Assembly: GCA_034401795.1 (NCBI GenBank)
Contig: CM067372.1
Coordinates: 17,879,424-17,943,423 of the forward strand
DNA length: 64,000 bases
Source of the DNA: Chaetoderma sp. LZ-2023a
Taxonomy: Eukaryota; Mollusca; Caudofoveata; Chaetodermatida; Chaetodermatidae
Direction: 5' to 3'
This document shows, piece after piece, positions 45,529-58,379 of the stretch. Both the position numbers and the translations under genes were made by a program. Every line of letters starts with the position of its first letter. The stretch's first letter is position 1. The notes under the pieces are model-generated. The model made no database searches. It worked only from the letters and a program-made list of their open reading frames with translations, and was not told the origin of the DNA.

Positions 45529-46511
45529 GCCCATATTCGTTCCTAACATACACAAACGCTTGCAATCTGTCAAGACAGTTGATCTTTGCCAACAAGCCTC
45601 AAACAAACTGTCTGAAAAAAAAGAGGGACAGGAAACGTCAGCGTGTTTCGATATAACCCTGCTGCCTGCCAAATGGTCAACATATCTTCAGGTTGATGCT
45701 AACAAGGAGGAGTGTTTTCTCTACTTGGCAGAGTGTGTGATCAAATGGTCACTGCCAGAGGGAACAGAAATTGTCACCACATTCAACACACAGGTAGTGT
45801 CTACATATTGTGGCAAGGACATGAGTAACCTACAACCGTGTAGCCACGAGGAAACTGACAGCAGGATATTCCTACATGTTAACGACTGTGTGAAGAATGG
45901 ACACTAAAAAGTAAGCATTCGCACATTAGATACCGATGTTGTTGTTCTAGCTGTGTGTGTCGCCAAACAGATGAATATCACATAATTATGGGTGGCTTTT
46001 GGGACTGGAAAGTCATTCAGACATATTACCCTTCCCATGTTTCATAGCCTAACTGGTTGTGATAATGTCTCGTTCGTTACAGGACGTGGGAGGAAAATGT
46101 GCTGTGGGATTTGGAATGTCTTCGAACAACTCACAAGCACCATTCGAGCCGTAGCCAACTATCTAGCAGAAATTCCACAAATTTTCTTTGAGAAGGTCAA
46201 AACGTTTGTTGTACTTTTGTATAGCAGGACTTATGAGCTGTTGGCAGTGAACGACGCTGGGAAACATCTATTTTCTCAAGGTTCCAGATCTCTTGAGAAT
46301 ATCCTGCCAACTGTTTGCGCATTGTAAGAGAGTGGTATATCAAGGTAGCTATGTAATGGGGATATGCCTTGCACAGGAACCTACCACACCATGGCTTTCT
46401 GGCTGGGGCTGGAAAGAAAATGACAGTGGACAGCATTACCGGAAGTCATCAAATGCGCTTAAATGTACAGAGTTGGGCATCTGCCAGGGTGGTTGTATGC
46501 CTATACAATGA
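45529..46511 (+). pseudogene. PIN/5'-nuclease-like multicopy gene, C-terminal segment (3 of 3)
   Basis: Resumes after the solo LTR with FVPNIHKRLQSVKTVDL. The nuclease-like core follows: PCSHEETDSRIFLHVNDCVKN (about 45,835-45,900), SIRTLDTDVVVLAVCVAKQM (about 45,915-45,975), LWVAFGTGKSFRHITLPMFHSLTGCD (about 45,985-46,060, written here in overlapping parts), and VSFVTGRGRK. Acidic pairs (EETD, DTD) and a GCD with a following Gly/Arg/Lys turn resemble the PIN/FEN-1 nuclease layout (inference). The end is Cys-rich (CTELGICQGGC), also typical. At least three frame changes or stops. Confidence 0.65.
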
Positions 46512-49114
46512 GATTAGTCTAACTTACATCAGGAGTAAATGCTAACAAATCAGTACTTTTGGGCACAGCGATTTCGATATTACACCTCAAGACTGACATG
46601 AAGATCATTAGTAAGCTCTTTCACACAAACGTAGAGGGTAAACCGGTTCTGTACTTTTCGTGTCATAATTTTCCTAAAAACATAGTGATATTTGAGTGGA
46701 ACTAGTGGTCATATTGGAAATATGCAAACTATGGCATTGTCTAATGACAAAATATGTAAGATAAACAATCTCGGAGGAATAACATGTGACAAGGATTTCT
46801 ATAAAGAGTAACAAAGTTCAAACTCAGAAAATATATGACAATATAGGCAACTATCTTGTCTTGTGGCGGCCATTTTGGATCTATGCAAATTAGCACGCTT
46901 GTAAGACAAATTTTATTGGGTTCTTGATCCTAATCTGATAAAGACTTACAAAGACTTACAAATGCATCTATATACAAAATCCCTTTTATCACGAAGTGAA
47001 CACTACCCTTGTTTTTTAATTAAGCGACACTACTAATGCCTGCAACTAGAACCACGGTATTTTCACATAATTTACGACGAAGTATTGGGAAATTTCACAA
47101 AGATTTCCATTCAGAGTGATACGTTATAATCTTTTTTATCAGGAATAGCGCTCAAAATAAGATAATTTCACAGCCAATCTAACATGTATATTTACTTCCA
47201 GAAATGCAGGAGATGGATTCAGATTAAGATTGTAAAATATCGGAGGTGGAGAGACCGCTAACATCGTATATGAGAGGGTGACGCCTGCTCACACACCCTT
47301 GCTCAGTCCGGCTCGGGAACCAATTACCCGTGCGTCGATTCTTCCTCAAAACATCACGCCTCCCCGCCCTTAGTTTGCAGGCAGGATGGTTTCACGTACG
47401 TGCACTCACACATATGCACAGGCACGAATACATGCACAAACACAGGCATACATGCACGCAGGCACATGTACGCACGCGCACGCACACACACGCACGCACG
47501 CACGCACGCACACACACACGCGCGCGCTCACGCCTGAGAGTAATAACACGCCTCATTGATATTTTGTGTAAAATATACATGTAGACTCCAGATCAGATAT
47601 TTTATTTGTGCAATCCTTATGAGATTTTGCTTGGTTTAATGATGCATTGTATAAGGTAGTATGTCTGTCCGTCAGTTAAAAAACTGCTTGTTACAGCAAT
47701 AGTGCATTTTAAAGGACTAGCCTACTCATCAGTTCTCACGCTGCCAGAGGTCAGTGTGAGTTTTGCGGCTGATGTCTTCTGTTTGTCTGCTATGTTTGTT
47801 TGTTTGTTTGTATGATTATCTGCGCATAGATATCGGAGTCCATGAATGTAGAATCATAAATGTTGCATATCTATTCATATGGTAGATGGCGAGGTAAAAA
47901 ATAAGTTTGATGTCAAACGGTCAAATATCTAGGTTATTGAGTGACTAAGTGCATCCCGGAAAATACATTTAAATAACTATAAATCTAGAATGCAAGTAGA
48001 TAGAATCACCAAATTTCAAAAATGACGAGCAGCCATACTATTGGTGCCTAGAAGTTCTATGAGATTGAGCTCAAAGCAACAAAATATCTAGATCACGGGG
48101 TTAAAAGGTACAAACAAGAATACACATGTTGGCCATAACTCTGGAGTAGTACAAGAAGGTTAGACTCACCAGATTTAGTTCACGCCTTCATATTACGACA
48201 ATTTATTATTGTTTTAAGTTTGAGGGCAACAGATCAACGATGTAGGATGGTCATGACGTTATTAAGTGCATTGTTAACGGCCGGCTTTCACGATTAGATT
48301 AATCTGTCAGACAAATCTGACCCCGTAGCGCTAATCTGATGAGTGTTTAATCGATCAGGTTAATCATATGGCGGATAAAAGCAAACCTTCTGCTGCGAAA
48401 ATCGGCGTTGGTTGTGTCATGATCAAGAGAATAGACGAAAGATTTGGATAAATCGTTAACTGAGAAACGATCTACTTTATCCTTTTCATCCATCTTAGGA
48501 TAAGTGATAGTTGATCCAGGCAATTATAAGCATTATCCTATACAAGAAATGACGAGCAGACGTTCATGTAACTTCTAGCTCTTGTTGAAGGAGTCATAAT
48601 CGACAAGAGAAAATCAGCTAGATGTTAAAATGCACCCCCTTCATGCTGGCGGCCTGGCATGCGTATATCACCAACATGAGGTTTTTTTTTACAATACAGT
48701 CAAGTAAATGTCATCGTCCTATTCCTATTGCATGGGTCTCACCCTCCCGCTCCTCTCCCGTATCGAATAGCGAAGCTATGTGAGTGTGCATACGTTAGTG
48801 CGATGAGTAAATGCATGATTTGTCTGGATATGATATTAGACTAGGCACATAACGCTATGCGTAGCGGGTAGGTGGGCGGTATATCTTTTCCTCCTATTCT
48901 CTCTCAATCCGTAAGAAGAGTTTCAACGACGAGCTTTTCTAGATATATGGGATGGACGGACCTATGTATGCAGAGGATCAATGCCAAAAATTGCAAGATT
49001 AGGCCCATGTTTGGGTAATATACAATCATTGTGTCCAGTTTCAAAAAATTATCTTTCCAAAATTTTCGTGGCGCATCTACGTACGCACGTACGCACATAC
49101 GCACACACACATAC
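46512..49114. other. Non-coding stretch with CA-rich microsatellites
   Basis: No gene recognised. A (CACGCA)n-type microsatellite occupies about 47,398-47,525 (alternating cacgcacgc and acacac; strong Z-DNA-type alternation). A second short one, acgtacgcacgtacgcacat, ends at 49,114, directly against the Gypsy-2 LTR. Frames over these arrays are compositional artefacts. Confidence 0.6.
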
Positions 49115-49950
49115 TGTAAAATCTGAATTATTCAAAGTGCAGATTTTGGATATAAAAGATTACTCTGCATTCTGATTTTGAATTCAGGATGAGAAGGGCT
49201 ATAGGGTCAAGCCGTGGACACAGCCACTACGTCGGTTGCCGTTGTTGGCGTACAACAAAGGTCAGTCAACATAATGCCTGGACATTTACTGATGGTAGAG
49301 ACCATTGATGTTATCGTTGAAACGAACGTTGCGCAAATTAGTCATGAATCGTTATGGTCATTAAAGGTCATAATGGTGCTCGAGGTCACGGATCTGACAA
49401 CAAGATGACATCAGTGATTTCCACCACAGAGTTAGGGATGATGGCGCTCGAGTGCACAGATCGGTCAACAAGATGACATCAGTGATTTCCACCACAGGGT
49501 TAGGAATGATGGTGTGCCGGGCCAGGATGAGGCTGAGGCGAGGGTTGTTGAATGCGCTGTATATTTGCATGTCTTGTGCAAACGGGATCTACTTTTTTAG
49601 ATCACCTTTGGTTCACTTTTCGGTCCATTTTTTATAGTATAAACATGAAGTTAAATATTAGTTAGAAGTTTTAGTCAGATTATAGTTATGATTGTTACAG
49701 AGAATAAATTCACAGTATGATACAAGTTTGAAGTAGTCGCTGTTTGTCGATACAAGTATTAATAGCTAGATTGATGCAACAAGGCCAGAGAGAAACACTT
49801 TGGCACGAATCAAAGAATCTTCGATGATAAGTCAGATGGCCCGGGGACGGATATAAATGTTTGATCACAGAATCAAAGGCCAACTGCATCCCCCACTTGA
49901 ATACAGATACATTTGAAAACCAACGAGCTGATGCTGGTCCAGAATTTATA
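49115..49950 (+). repeat. Gypsy-2 5' LTR
   Basis: Begins tgtaaaatctgaattattc as does the copy at 63,289. Polyadenylation signal AATAAA at 49,703-49,708; weak TATA-like tatattt at 49,560. A segment of about 65 bp (caacaagatgacatcagtga...) is tandemly doubled near 49,395-49,510 but single in the 3' LTR. The 3' edge is set only by the primer-binding site and is uncertain by some tens of bases. Confidence 0.82.
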
Positions 49951-50089
49951 ATGGCGAGCCTGCTAGGAATTGAACAGCATCACAATGGAAAAACAGCAGG
50001 ACGGCGTAATGAACATTGCAATCGCAAACAGTGAGTAACAATTTTCTGAACAATATTAAGAACAGTAACATAAACAGAGACAAATTCTA

Positions 50090-51170
50090 AAATGGCAGAA
50101 AGAAACGTTAAAGTAAATGATTTGCAACCCATTGCTGACGGTGTGATTAATCTGGTTAACAGTGTTAGGACAGAAGATGCTGCCTCTGAACGAAATAGAT
50201 TGGAGCGTGAGAATCTAAGAGATTACACAGCTACAATACGGAGACGCGATGGGTTGGTACCCGCGGAAGTGAGGGCGTGGCTAGACGAGTGTGAACTGGT
50301 CATAGGGGTGCTCAGAGACATAAAGGGCAGCGCCGCACACATTGCCACATGGACATCAACTGGCAGTCTCCATCGTGAGATTGAATTATTTCTATAAGAC
50401 AGAGATCGTCGCACCATAAGATGGGAAGACATTCGAGGAGACATTATCGTTGCGTTTGTATCCGTCAATGTAGATGAACGTTTAAAATGCGAATTAGAGA
50501 CTTTGAAACGACGTCCAGCCAAGCAATCACCACATTTAACAGACGATTTCACGAACTAGCTCGTCGTGCATATGTGACTGAATCCGAAGACGCAAAAAGA
50601 ACAATTCTAAGAACATACATTAAATCCCTCAATGATAATAAATTGGCTAGAAAAATTGTGCTCAGCAGGAAAAAGACAACAGAAGACGCAATGAACTTTG
50701 TAGAAGAACACGCTGCTAGCTTAGAACTATAAAACACTATGAACATTTCGGAACGTGATCATCGCTACGAACCCATGGACGTTGATTTGGCATGTGATCC
50801 GATGATGAAGTGCATAGACGAATTAGAAAAACGGTTATGTAAGCAAAACGAATGGATACTCACTAGAATAGCTAAGATAGAGACACAATTGAGCAAACCA
50901 CGACAGCAAGAGGATTTCCAGAGACAGGCTCAAAATGTAAGTAATCAAACAAGAACACACGCGACACACAAACAATCAGGGCGCTATTGGTCAGAGGGAC
51001 AGGGTAGAAAGACAGTAATGTGTTTTCAATGTGGGAAACCTGGGCACATTAAAGCTAGATTCCCAAACCAGACACTACAACAGCATAGAGGCCGACGACA
51101 GTATAGACATTCGGGAAACGGGGACGGGCCGAGAGTTTCCAATCCACAGGGATATTCTTGGTCCAACTAA
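50090..51170 (+). pseudogene. Gypsy-2 gag region (fossil)
   Basis: A helical capsid-like region with VPAEVRAWLDECELV (parallel to MPEEVRTFLDETRRV in Gypsy-1), then FNRRFHELARRAYVTES, and one CCHC-like knuckle (CFQCGKPGHIKARF) before pol. Broken. Confidence 0.8.
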
Positions 51171-54100
51171 AGATTCAAGGGAAACGTGTGACATGTCTCG
51201 TGGACACTGGCGCATCTACGTCCTTGATACGCAGTGATATATGGAAACGGTTGTTAGGGGCACACCCACTACAAAAAACCAGAACTTTATTAACAGTTAA
51301 CGGTACTCCAATAAAAGTGTTGTGTAGGACTGAGGTAAAGTTCGATAGGTCGTGTCCAATACCCGTCATTGGAGTGCCTCCAGAGATGGCTCATGAAGGA
51401 CTAATTGGAGCAGATGCATTGCGAATGGGTAAAGCGAAATTGGACTACGAAAGAGGTAGGATGGTGTGGTACGGACAAGCAAATAAATTAGCAGAGAGAT
51501 TTCATTATGACAATATATCTAGTATTAAAGAAACAACGGGCTGCCCAGTCATAGACGATGCATTAGATTCATTTGCAGGTGTGTTTGATACAACAAAATG
51601 GGGTAGCACTGGAAGACACCCAAAGGTTAAACGTACCATCCCAACAGGAGACCACCCTCCAATAAGGCAGCGTGCATACCGTTTGCCATTAACTAAGAGA
51701 CACCTCGTGAAGGAGCAAATCAAAGAGATGTTGGAGGCGGGTGTCATCCGTCCTTCAAACTCACCTTGGTCTTCTCCTATCACATTAGTGGCCAAGAAAG
51801 ATGGGTCAATGAGATTTTGCGTAGATTACAGATCCCTGAATTCCATAGTACGTAAGCAGAATTATCCACTTCCGTTGATTTCAGATATTTTTGATTCTAT
51901 GGAAGGGACGGTTGTATTTTCCACCATGGATTTAAAATCTGGCTGTTGGCAAATTCCCATGGCCGATGAGGATATTGAGAAAACTGCTTTCGTCTGTACA
52001 GAAGGCAATTTTGAATGGCTTTCAATGCCATTTGGGTATTCCAACCAAGCAAGTGTCCTCCAGCGCGACATGAATGAAGTGTTTCAAGATTATATAGGTT
52101 GTTTTGTTTATGTATTTGTTGATGATATAGCAGTATACTCTGAGTGCATAGAAGACCACGCTGAACATTTAAGGCTTGTAATGCAACAGCTTGAGGACTA
52201 TATATAACCTGCAACTTAAGAGAAAGAAATGTGAGTTTGCAAAAGAATCTGTAGATTTATTGGGTTACAGAATATCCACGGATGGGGTTTCACCACAAAA
52301 ACAAAAGGTTCAAGTAATCGAAGAAATGCAACCCCCAAGAAATGCCAATGGCATACGTTCTCTGATGGGCATGGCTGGTTATTATAGAAATTGCATTCCA
52401 AATTTTGCTAAAATAACCAAACCCTTAGTAGACCTCACCCGCAAAAGTGTTAGATTTCTATGGGGACCACCTCAGCAAGACGCTTTTGAACAATTAAAAG
52501 ACTTATTATGCAGCGACACAGTTTTGGCCTATCCTGACTTGAATAAAACTTACAAATTATACACCGATGCATCAACATATGCTGTGGGCGCCATTTTGGT
52601 TCAAGACGATGACGAGGATACTGAAAGGGTTATTCAATATATATCATCGACTCTAAAAGACAGTCAACTTAATTGGCCCGTAATCGAGAAAGAGGCTTAT
52701 GCAGTGGTATATGCGCTTAAGAAATTAAGACCATATTTGTATGGCGCGAAATTCACTGTATACACTGACCATAAACCTTTGAAAAGCTTGTTTATTGGCG
52801 AAGTACAAAATACGACGGTTCAACGATGGGCTGTTCTGATCGCTGAATACGGCTGTGACATTCAGTACATCAAAGGCACTAAGAGTATAAGGGTTGATAT
52901 GTTGTCTAGATTGCAAAGACTATCAGAAATGGCCACGTTCGACACAGGAGATTATGCAATTCCTGAGGTAGAGGACGAAGTGTTGCCTCACGTACCACTG
53001 GATGCATATAATATTGCCTATGGCGAACTACGCCGTGAACAACAATAAAAATTTAATGAAATGTTTAAAGAAGTGCCTGAGGGATGTGCAATACATAATG
53101 GGGTGGCATACTCTACGAAGTGGCCATCTGCATTAGATGCCGCCTACCCTAATTCTGCCATCAAAATTTAGAAACAATGTATTGCAATCAGCGCATGAAT
53201 GGTCAGGTCATCAAGGTCTTCATAAGACTAAATTTAATTAGGGATTCGTTTGTCTGGGAAGGAATGCGTAGAGACGTTATCCAGGTGGTCGATAGATTCC
53301 CAACTTGTCAGGTAAATCGAAGAGTAAGAACGTATCCAACGTACACTGAAATGCCCCTTGCAAAATATCCAGGGCAAATTATTGGTATGGACCTTATTGG
53401 CCAGCTAACACGCTCGACCGAAGGTAACACGTACATATTGACTATTGTAGATCACTGCTCAGCATGGTTGAAGCTTACCCCATCTCATCCAAGTCCGCAC
53501 GTTGCGTAGAGGAGAAATTATTTAACGAATATTGCGTCCGTCCTGGCATGCCTGAGATAGTAATCACTGATTTGGGGAGGGAATTCAATGCCAATGAAAT
53601 GCGAGATAAATATATAGCCCTAGGCATTGATCACCGCAGAACAACACCCTATCATCCACAGACGAATGGAAAGACAGAACGTTTCAACAAAACAATTAAG
53701 GAGATCCTACAAAAACTGGTTCATAATCAGTCAAGATTATGGGAAAATGAACTCAGTGCAGCCCTAATGGCGTACAGGAACACTAGACATTCAACTACTG
53801 GATATACACCATTCTATTTGACGTACGGCAGGCGTGGAAGATTGCCGTTATCATTGCCTGTGGATGCTTCTCAAGATCTAGAGGATCGCTTAACAAACTT
53901 GAGCATTGCCTTGCAGCATGCGAGGGCGAACACAGAGAAATCTCGTGCTTATCACAGTGAGCAGATCAACAAGAGAGCGAAAGCTGGCAAGTTTAAAGTC
54001 GGAGATTCTGCCGTCGTGAAAGCTGAAGAATGGATTAAATTGACTGGACACTGTGACCCCTAATACGAAATATACAGAATCAATGGTCCAGTGGCACACG

Positions 54101-54190
54101 TAAGACATCAACGATCAGGAAAAACGAGGGTGTTAAGCATCAGCAAGCTGCGTGTAGTCGATCAAGAGATGGTGTGGGATCAAGTAAGAC
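51158..54190 (+). pseudogene. Gypsy-2 pol region (fossil)
   Basis: Protease CLVDTGASTSLIRSDIW at the start; RT with FSTMDLKSGCWQIPM and VFVDDIAVYS; RNase H with YTDASTYAVGAIL; integrase with CQVNRRV (end of the zinc domain), MDLIGQL, ITDLGREF and NGKTERFNK; then a basic C-terminal domain shared with Gypsy-1 (VGDSAVVKAEE). Domain order and spacing match Gypsy-1. Broken. Confidence 0.9.
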
Positions 54191-54927
54191 CACGCCCAAT
54201 ATGAAATCCGACAATTGGCATGAGGAAGAGCTTGATTAGAGGAGAGCGCGCACTGTTCGAACAGCACAAGTTGGAGGAACACGAGCAAGGTGACGGAACG
54301 ATAAATGAACCGCCGGTGACGTCAGAGCGGGAGGTGTCAGAGTCAACTACACTAGAACCAAGGGACAGCTCAATGACGCACGATGAGCCGATGGAAATGG
54401 ACGTGGATGGTGATGAAACACAGCCACAATCAGATACCATGATTGGCCAACGAATTTGCGCAGTTTGTCTTCGTGCTAATTTAGGCATAAGCTCCGACGA
54501 AAAATAACGTGGATATGAATTGAGATATCTAGAGACTAGCGTGTAGCATAATGATCGGTCCAAAACTAATCAAAATTTTGCGTTTTTGCTTAATGCACAA
54601 CGTCATATTAAAAATTTACGAAACGCGTTGAATAACATCAACGAGCAATTTATGACCGAGACGCTACTAAATTCGCCCATATCAGAATGTTATAGTCCGT
54701 CCCTTCTGGAAGGACACAGAAAGGCTGATTAAATGCGTTGAATACATAAATACGGCTTAAATTATTTGCCATGCAATTGTGTAAGCCTGGACATTCTGTC
54801 CACATCGTATAACCTGTAATTATTACCCGAAAAGGTCGGTAATTCATACCCAGCCAATGTCACAGTAGTGACCCGAGGGTATGTAATGTAAATATGTTGT
54901 TAGGCACAGCGCATACACCCTGCATAA

Positions 54928-55783
54928 TGTAGTTCGCAGGGTAGTGTCGGGCCGTTCTGGTGTATCACGTCGACTCGCCACGCCGCAAGTGCACAACGAA
55001 TGATGACGCTGGTTAGCATCTGGACTCGGGGTGACGGATCCTGTACAAGACTGCCCTATGGGTAACAAAAACCGGCTCCTACGGCCAGTGGAACTCAATT
55101 GCTCCGGTGGGGCCGTGGGACCATTGTCGCGAACATTAAATACAACTGTCTCATCCCAAGAATTTGTGTTACCAGTATGCCTGTCCATAGCAATTTCGTG
55201 ATCTATGGACTTACAAGATTTGATTTGGTGACCTAAAAATATAAGTCTATACAATGATTTTATCTAAACAGACTATCGAGTATGCTAGATAAAAATGAGG
55301 AGCATACGAAAATACAAGACATAGAGACAGCCAGATGAACCTTTAAACATGGAGCTCCCGAAGGTACCACAAAGACTCGCAGATCCGCAGAGGTATCCCC
55401 GCAAGGGAGGCTCCCATACATGAGACTTAACTAATTAACTTAATATAAGGTATTATACCTCTAAGCTCAAAGGAAAGAAGATTATCTTGGACGAGAAATC
55501 ATGTGCCTCATGCGGGCACTACTCCTAGTGCTAGTTTGGGTGAGGAGTATTATCCTCGCGTGGACCGTCATCACTGAATCCTTGCGAGAGGCAAGTGCCT
55601 CACGCGGGCCTCTGTCTCAGGAAGGTGTCGCCACTGCTTAAAGCGGGAGAAAAGGTAGTAGGCAAAAATGGGCCCACTCTAATATTTCAACCAAAATGCT
55701 TGAAAAAGAAAAGACCATACCTAGTGAGATTATGACTATAGGGATGCATGCTGTTTTACGTGAAGACGGGACGAACGATTCTG
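54928..55783 (-). repeat. Element X 3' LTR-like end (0.86 kb)
   Basis: Matches 58,905-58,053 nearly base for base, including the gag-like frame start (MYRLIFLGHQIKSCKSIDHE at 55,254) and the terminal ...gcgaactaca edge at 54,928. Only this part of the LTR is represented at this end. Confidence 0.78.
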
Positions 55784-55886
55784 AGGAAATCAGAGCCAAA
55801 AAGGGCATCATTATGAATAGAGGTGGTGACAACTCGCTGTATGAATTGCATCTCCTATATTTGGATGACTAAATTGACTACACTGG

Positions 55887-57705
55887 CTACGGGCACATCA
55901 GCTCCCGTAGCCGTCTGTAGTAAATGTGTGTAGGTTTAAGGGGAGGCTTTTTATAAGGTGGGATGCTCTCATACAAGCGCTTGTTAAATACAGTGATTGA
56001 AGCACCAGTGTCGATGGTGGCACTGGTGGAAATGTCACTAAACAGACAGGCACATTTGTATATTACTTTGCGGTGTACCTGTGGAAGAGTTTCCAATGAC
56101 GCCGCCTGCAACAATGGTGTCGGAGCGGAATCACTCTGTATGTACTCTGACTGTTTCCTAATTGCTTCTCTTAATGTGGTGGATGGCTGAGTGAGGAAAG
56201 GGCCAGTTCGTCGTCGCCGCTGCTGTGAGGGCTGCAGTGAAGACGGAGCTGGGGGTAGCAATGGTGATGGAGATGTTGCTGTTTCAGGATATGCTGTATT
56301 GGTGTAGACAGCGGTGCGCGCGGGATGACGGATAAGCGCTACCTGTGCAAGCCATTTCCTACAATACTTCATGGGATGTTTTGGTGAAGCAAAGAAGAAA
56401 CAGTGCTGCCGCCAGGGGCGTGTTTTTCCCTGTTTACGTCGGCGCTTGTGAATCCATGGGGCGGAGCGAACCGCCCCTCCTGAGTCGCTGCTGTCTGTGG
56501 ATGCGAGAGATAATGCTGGATGGGGTAGTGTTTTGTACACCACCAAAGGACACCGAGAATTCAGTGTCTTGGTGGTGGGACGTGGTGCTCGCAAAAACGT
56601 TGTTTCAGCGGAGGTGCTACAACCTACAACTGCCGTTTTACACAGGAAAGAAGGCTTGTTATGTGTGGAGAAAGAGGGGGATGGCAATGCTGCGGATGGG
56701 GAGGCAACGTAGGCATTGACATATGTGAAGCCGTGCATTTGGGTGTAGGTGTAAAAGCTGACTTTGGTGGATGATTGTTGACGACTGAGGGTTGTTGTAC
56801 GAAGGCTGCAGTTGAGCCGGGAGGTGGATATGGGCACCGAGGTGCACTTGTACCCTTTGGCCTTCCTGGTGTGGTTCGCTGTCCCCACCACACTGGACAG
56901 ACGCCCAGTTCCCCACACAGGATGCAGCCTAGGCTAGGTACCTCTCCGTATATGCCTGAGATAAAGACCTGTCCAAATCATGGGAACAAAGTCAAGATGC
57001 ACACTGACGACTCCCGAGCCGAGCGAACACAGTGCTGGGCACCAATAGGGTCATCTTAGCAAGGGGCCGTAGCCCCACATAGACCGTACCATGGAGGCAA
57101 TGTCCGCTAGACGCATCGCAGCTAAGGCCCTCACGTAGATTGTACGATGATGTCATTTTAGCTGAGGCCCTGCGCAGATCATACTAGACAGACCATCCAC
57201 CCTACGGGTACCTGGGCGCCAGACTGCCCCACCAGTCCGGCAAGTGACAGGTTACACAATCTCACACACATACCCTCCTGCCTCCCAAAGAATCACTTTT
57301 CTTGACCTCTGGTCACAGGAGACATGACTCGTAATACGAACACTTGCCATGGTCTGACTGTACATTGAGCCATCTTGCCCACTCATAACCAGTAACAGGT
57401 TGATGGACTGACATGATCAAGACGACCGGCCAGCGACCCAGTCGATAGCGATCACCATCTGAGTTCACACTCAGGGGCAACCGACGGCCTGATCCGTATC
57501 TATCTGCCAACAGTATTCAAACTTTGACCATTTTCCCCAGCCTTGCCTGCAGGGCATCTCTGACAAACCACCACCATTTAGTTTGCAGAGACGCGCTCCA
57601 TGGGTGTGGACTGTCATCCACGTACCACGCATGTCCACTTACTGAGATTGGATGAATGAAAGATCTTAGCAGCCCGAACAATATACGCCGACTAGACGGT
57701 ACCAC
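55887..57705 (-). pseudogene. X internal region: gag-like part and aspartic protease (fossil)
   Basis: The gag-like segments near 57,705-57,313 have SLQTKWWWFVRDALQARLG-like helices, a plausible capsid piece. Further on (56,918-55,887) a long Ser/Thr/Pro-rich stretch leads to a degenerate zinc-knuckle-like cluster (ASPKHPMKYC), then the aspartic protease active site ATIDTGASITVFNKRLY near 55,990-55,950, in the Ty3/gypsy style. No RT follows. Broken. Confidence 0.6.
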
Positions 57706-57815
57706 AGTAGGATGTTAATTTATCCTTCATTAGACACGGAGGCCTTCAGTATCTCCTCTGCACTATAACAATGATTTTTCGTGTCCCCGGACCCTTGCAG
57801 GCCCACTGCCGCATG

Positions 57816-58379
57816 TTACTGCAAACCTTCGAGGAGCCTATCCCACTTGGTCTGCGGTGTTGTTGATTCCGCAGAATTTCTGGCATAGTCGGTGAGCATG
57901 TGAGCTGAAAATCCATCGTATGATGCTACCTCTTGATTGAGGGAGTCATCGCTAAATGGAGATGGTATAGAACTGAGCTCACTATATGGTGTGGGCGTGA
58001 GTTCGCTGCATGTGGTTAATGATGTTCTTCGAGCCCCACATCGCGTGCCACTTGTAGCTCGCCGGGTAGTGTCGGGCCATTCCGGTGTATCATGTCGACT
58101 TGCCATGCCACAAGTGCACGACGAATGATGACGCTGGTTAGCATCCGGTCTCGGGGTGACAGATCCTGTACGAGTCTGCCCTACGGGTAACAAAACCCAG
58201 CTCCTAAGGCCGGTGGAACTCAATCGTTCTGGTGGGGCCGTGTGCCCATTGTCGCGAACATTAAATACAACTGTCTCATCCCAAGAATTTGTGTTACCAG
58301 TATGCCTGTCCATAGCAATTTCGTGATCTATGGACTTACAAGATTTGATTTGGTGACCTAAAAATATAAGTCTATACAA
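57816..58379 (-). CDS. X gag-like N-terminal frame, spanning the LTR/internal border
   Basis: 187 codons starting MYRLIFLGHQIKSCKSIDHE. The first ~109 codons lie inside the LTR, the rest (from about GTRCGARRTSLTT) crosses the primer-binding site into the internal region. Features: DRHTGNTNSWDETVVFN, TAPPERLSSTGLRS, SSCTCGMASRHD, then a Ser/Pro-rich part ending KWDRLLEGLQ. No known domain recognised; an inner start at DRHTGN (Met before it) is also possible and matches the solo LTR copy better. Position upstream of a protease suggests the N-terminus of gag. It could instead be an LTR-specific accessory frame. Confidence 0.5.
   Translation of the reverse strand: MYRLIFLGHQIKSCKSIDHEIAMDRHTGNTNSWDETVVFNVRDNGHTAPPERLSSTGLRSWVLLPVGQTRTGSVTPRPDANQRHHSSCTCGMASRHDTPEWPDTTRRATSGTRCGARRTSLTTCSELTPTPYSELSSIPSPFSDDSLNQEVASYDGFSAHMLTDYARNSAESTTPQTKWDRLLEGLQ

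Noticed and set aside
47330-47584. Frames of 62-84 codons on both strands over the CA-rich repeat
   Set aside because: Composition artefacts of a dinucleotide and hexanucleotide repeat (His/Thr/Arg on one strand, Cys/Val/Arg on the other).
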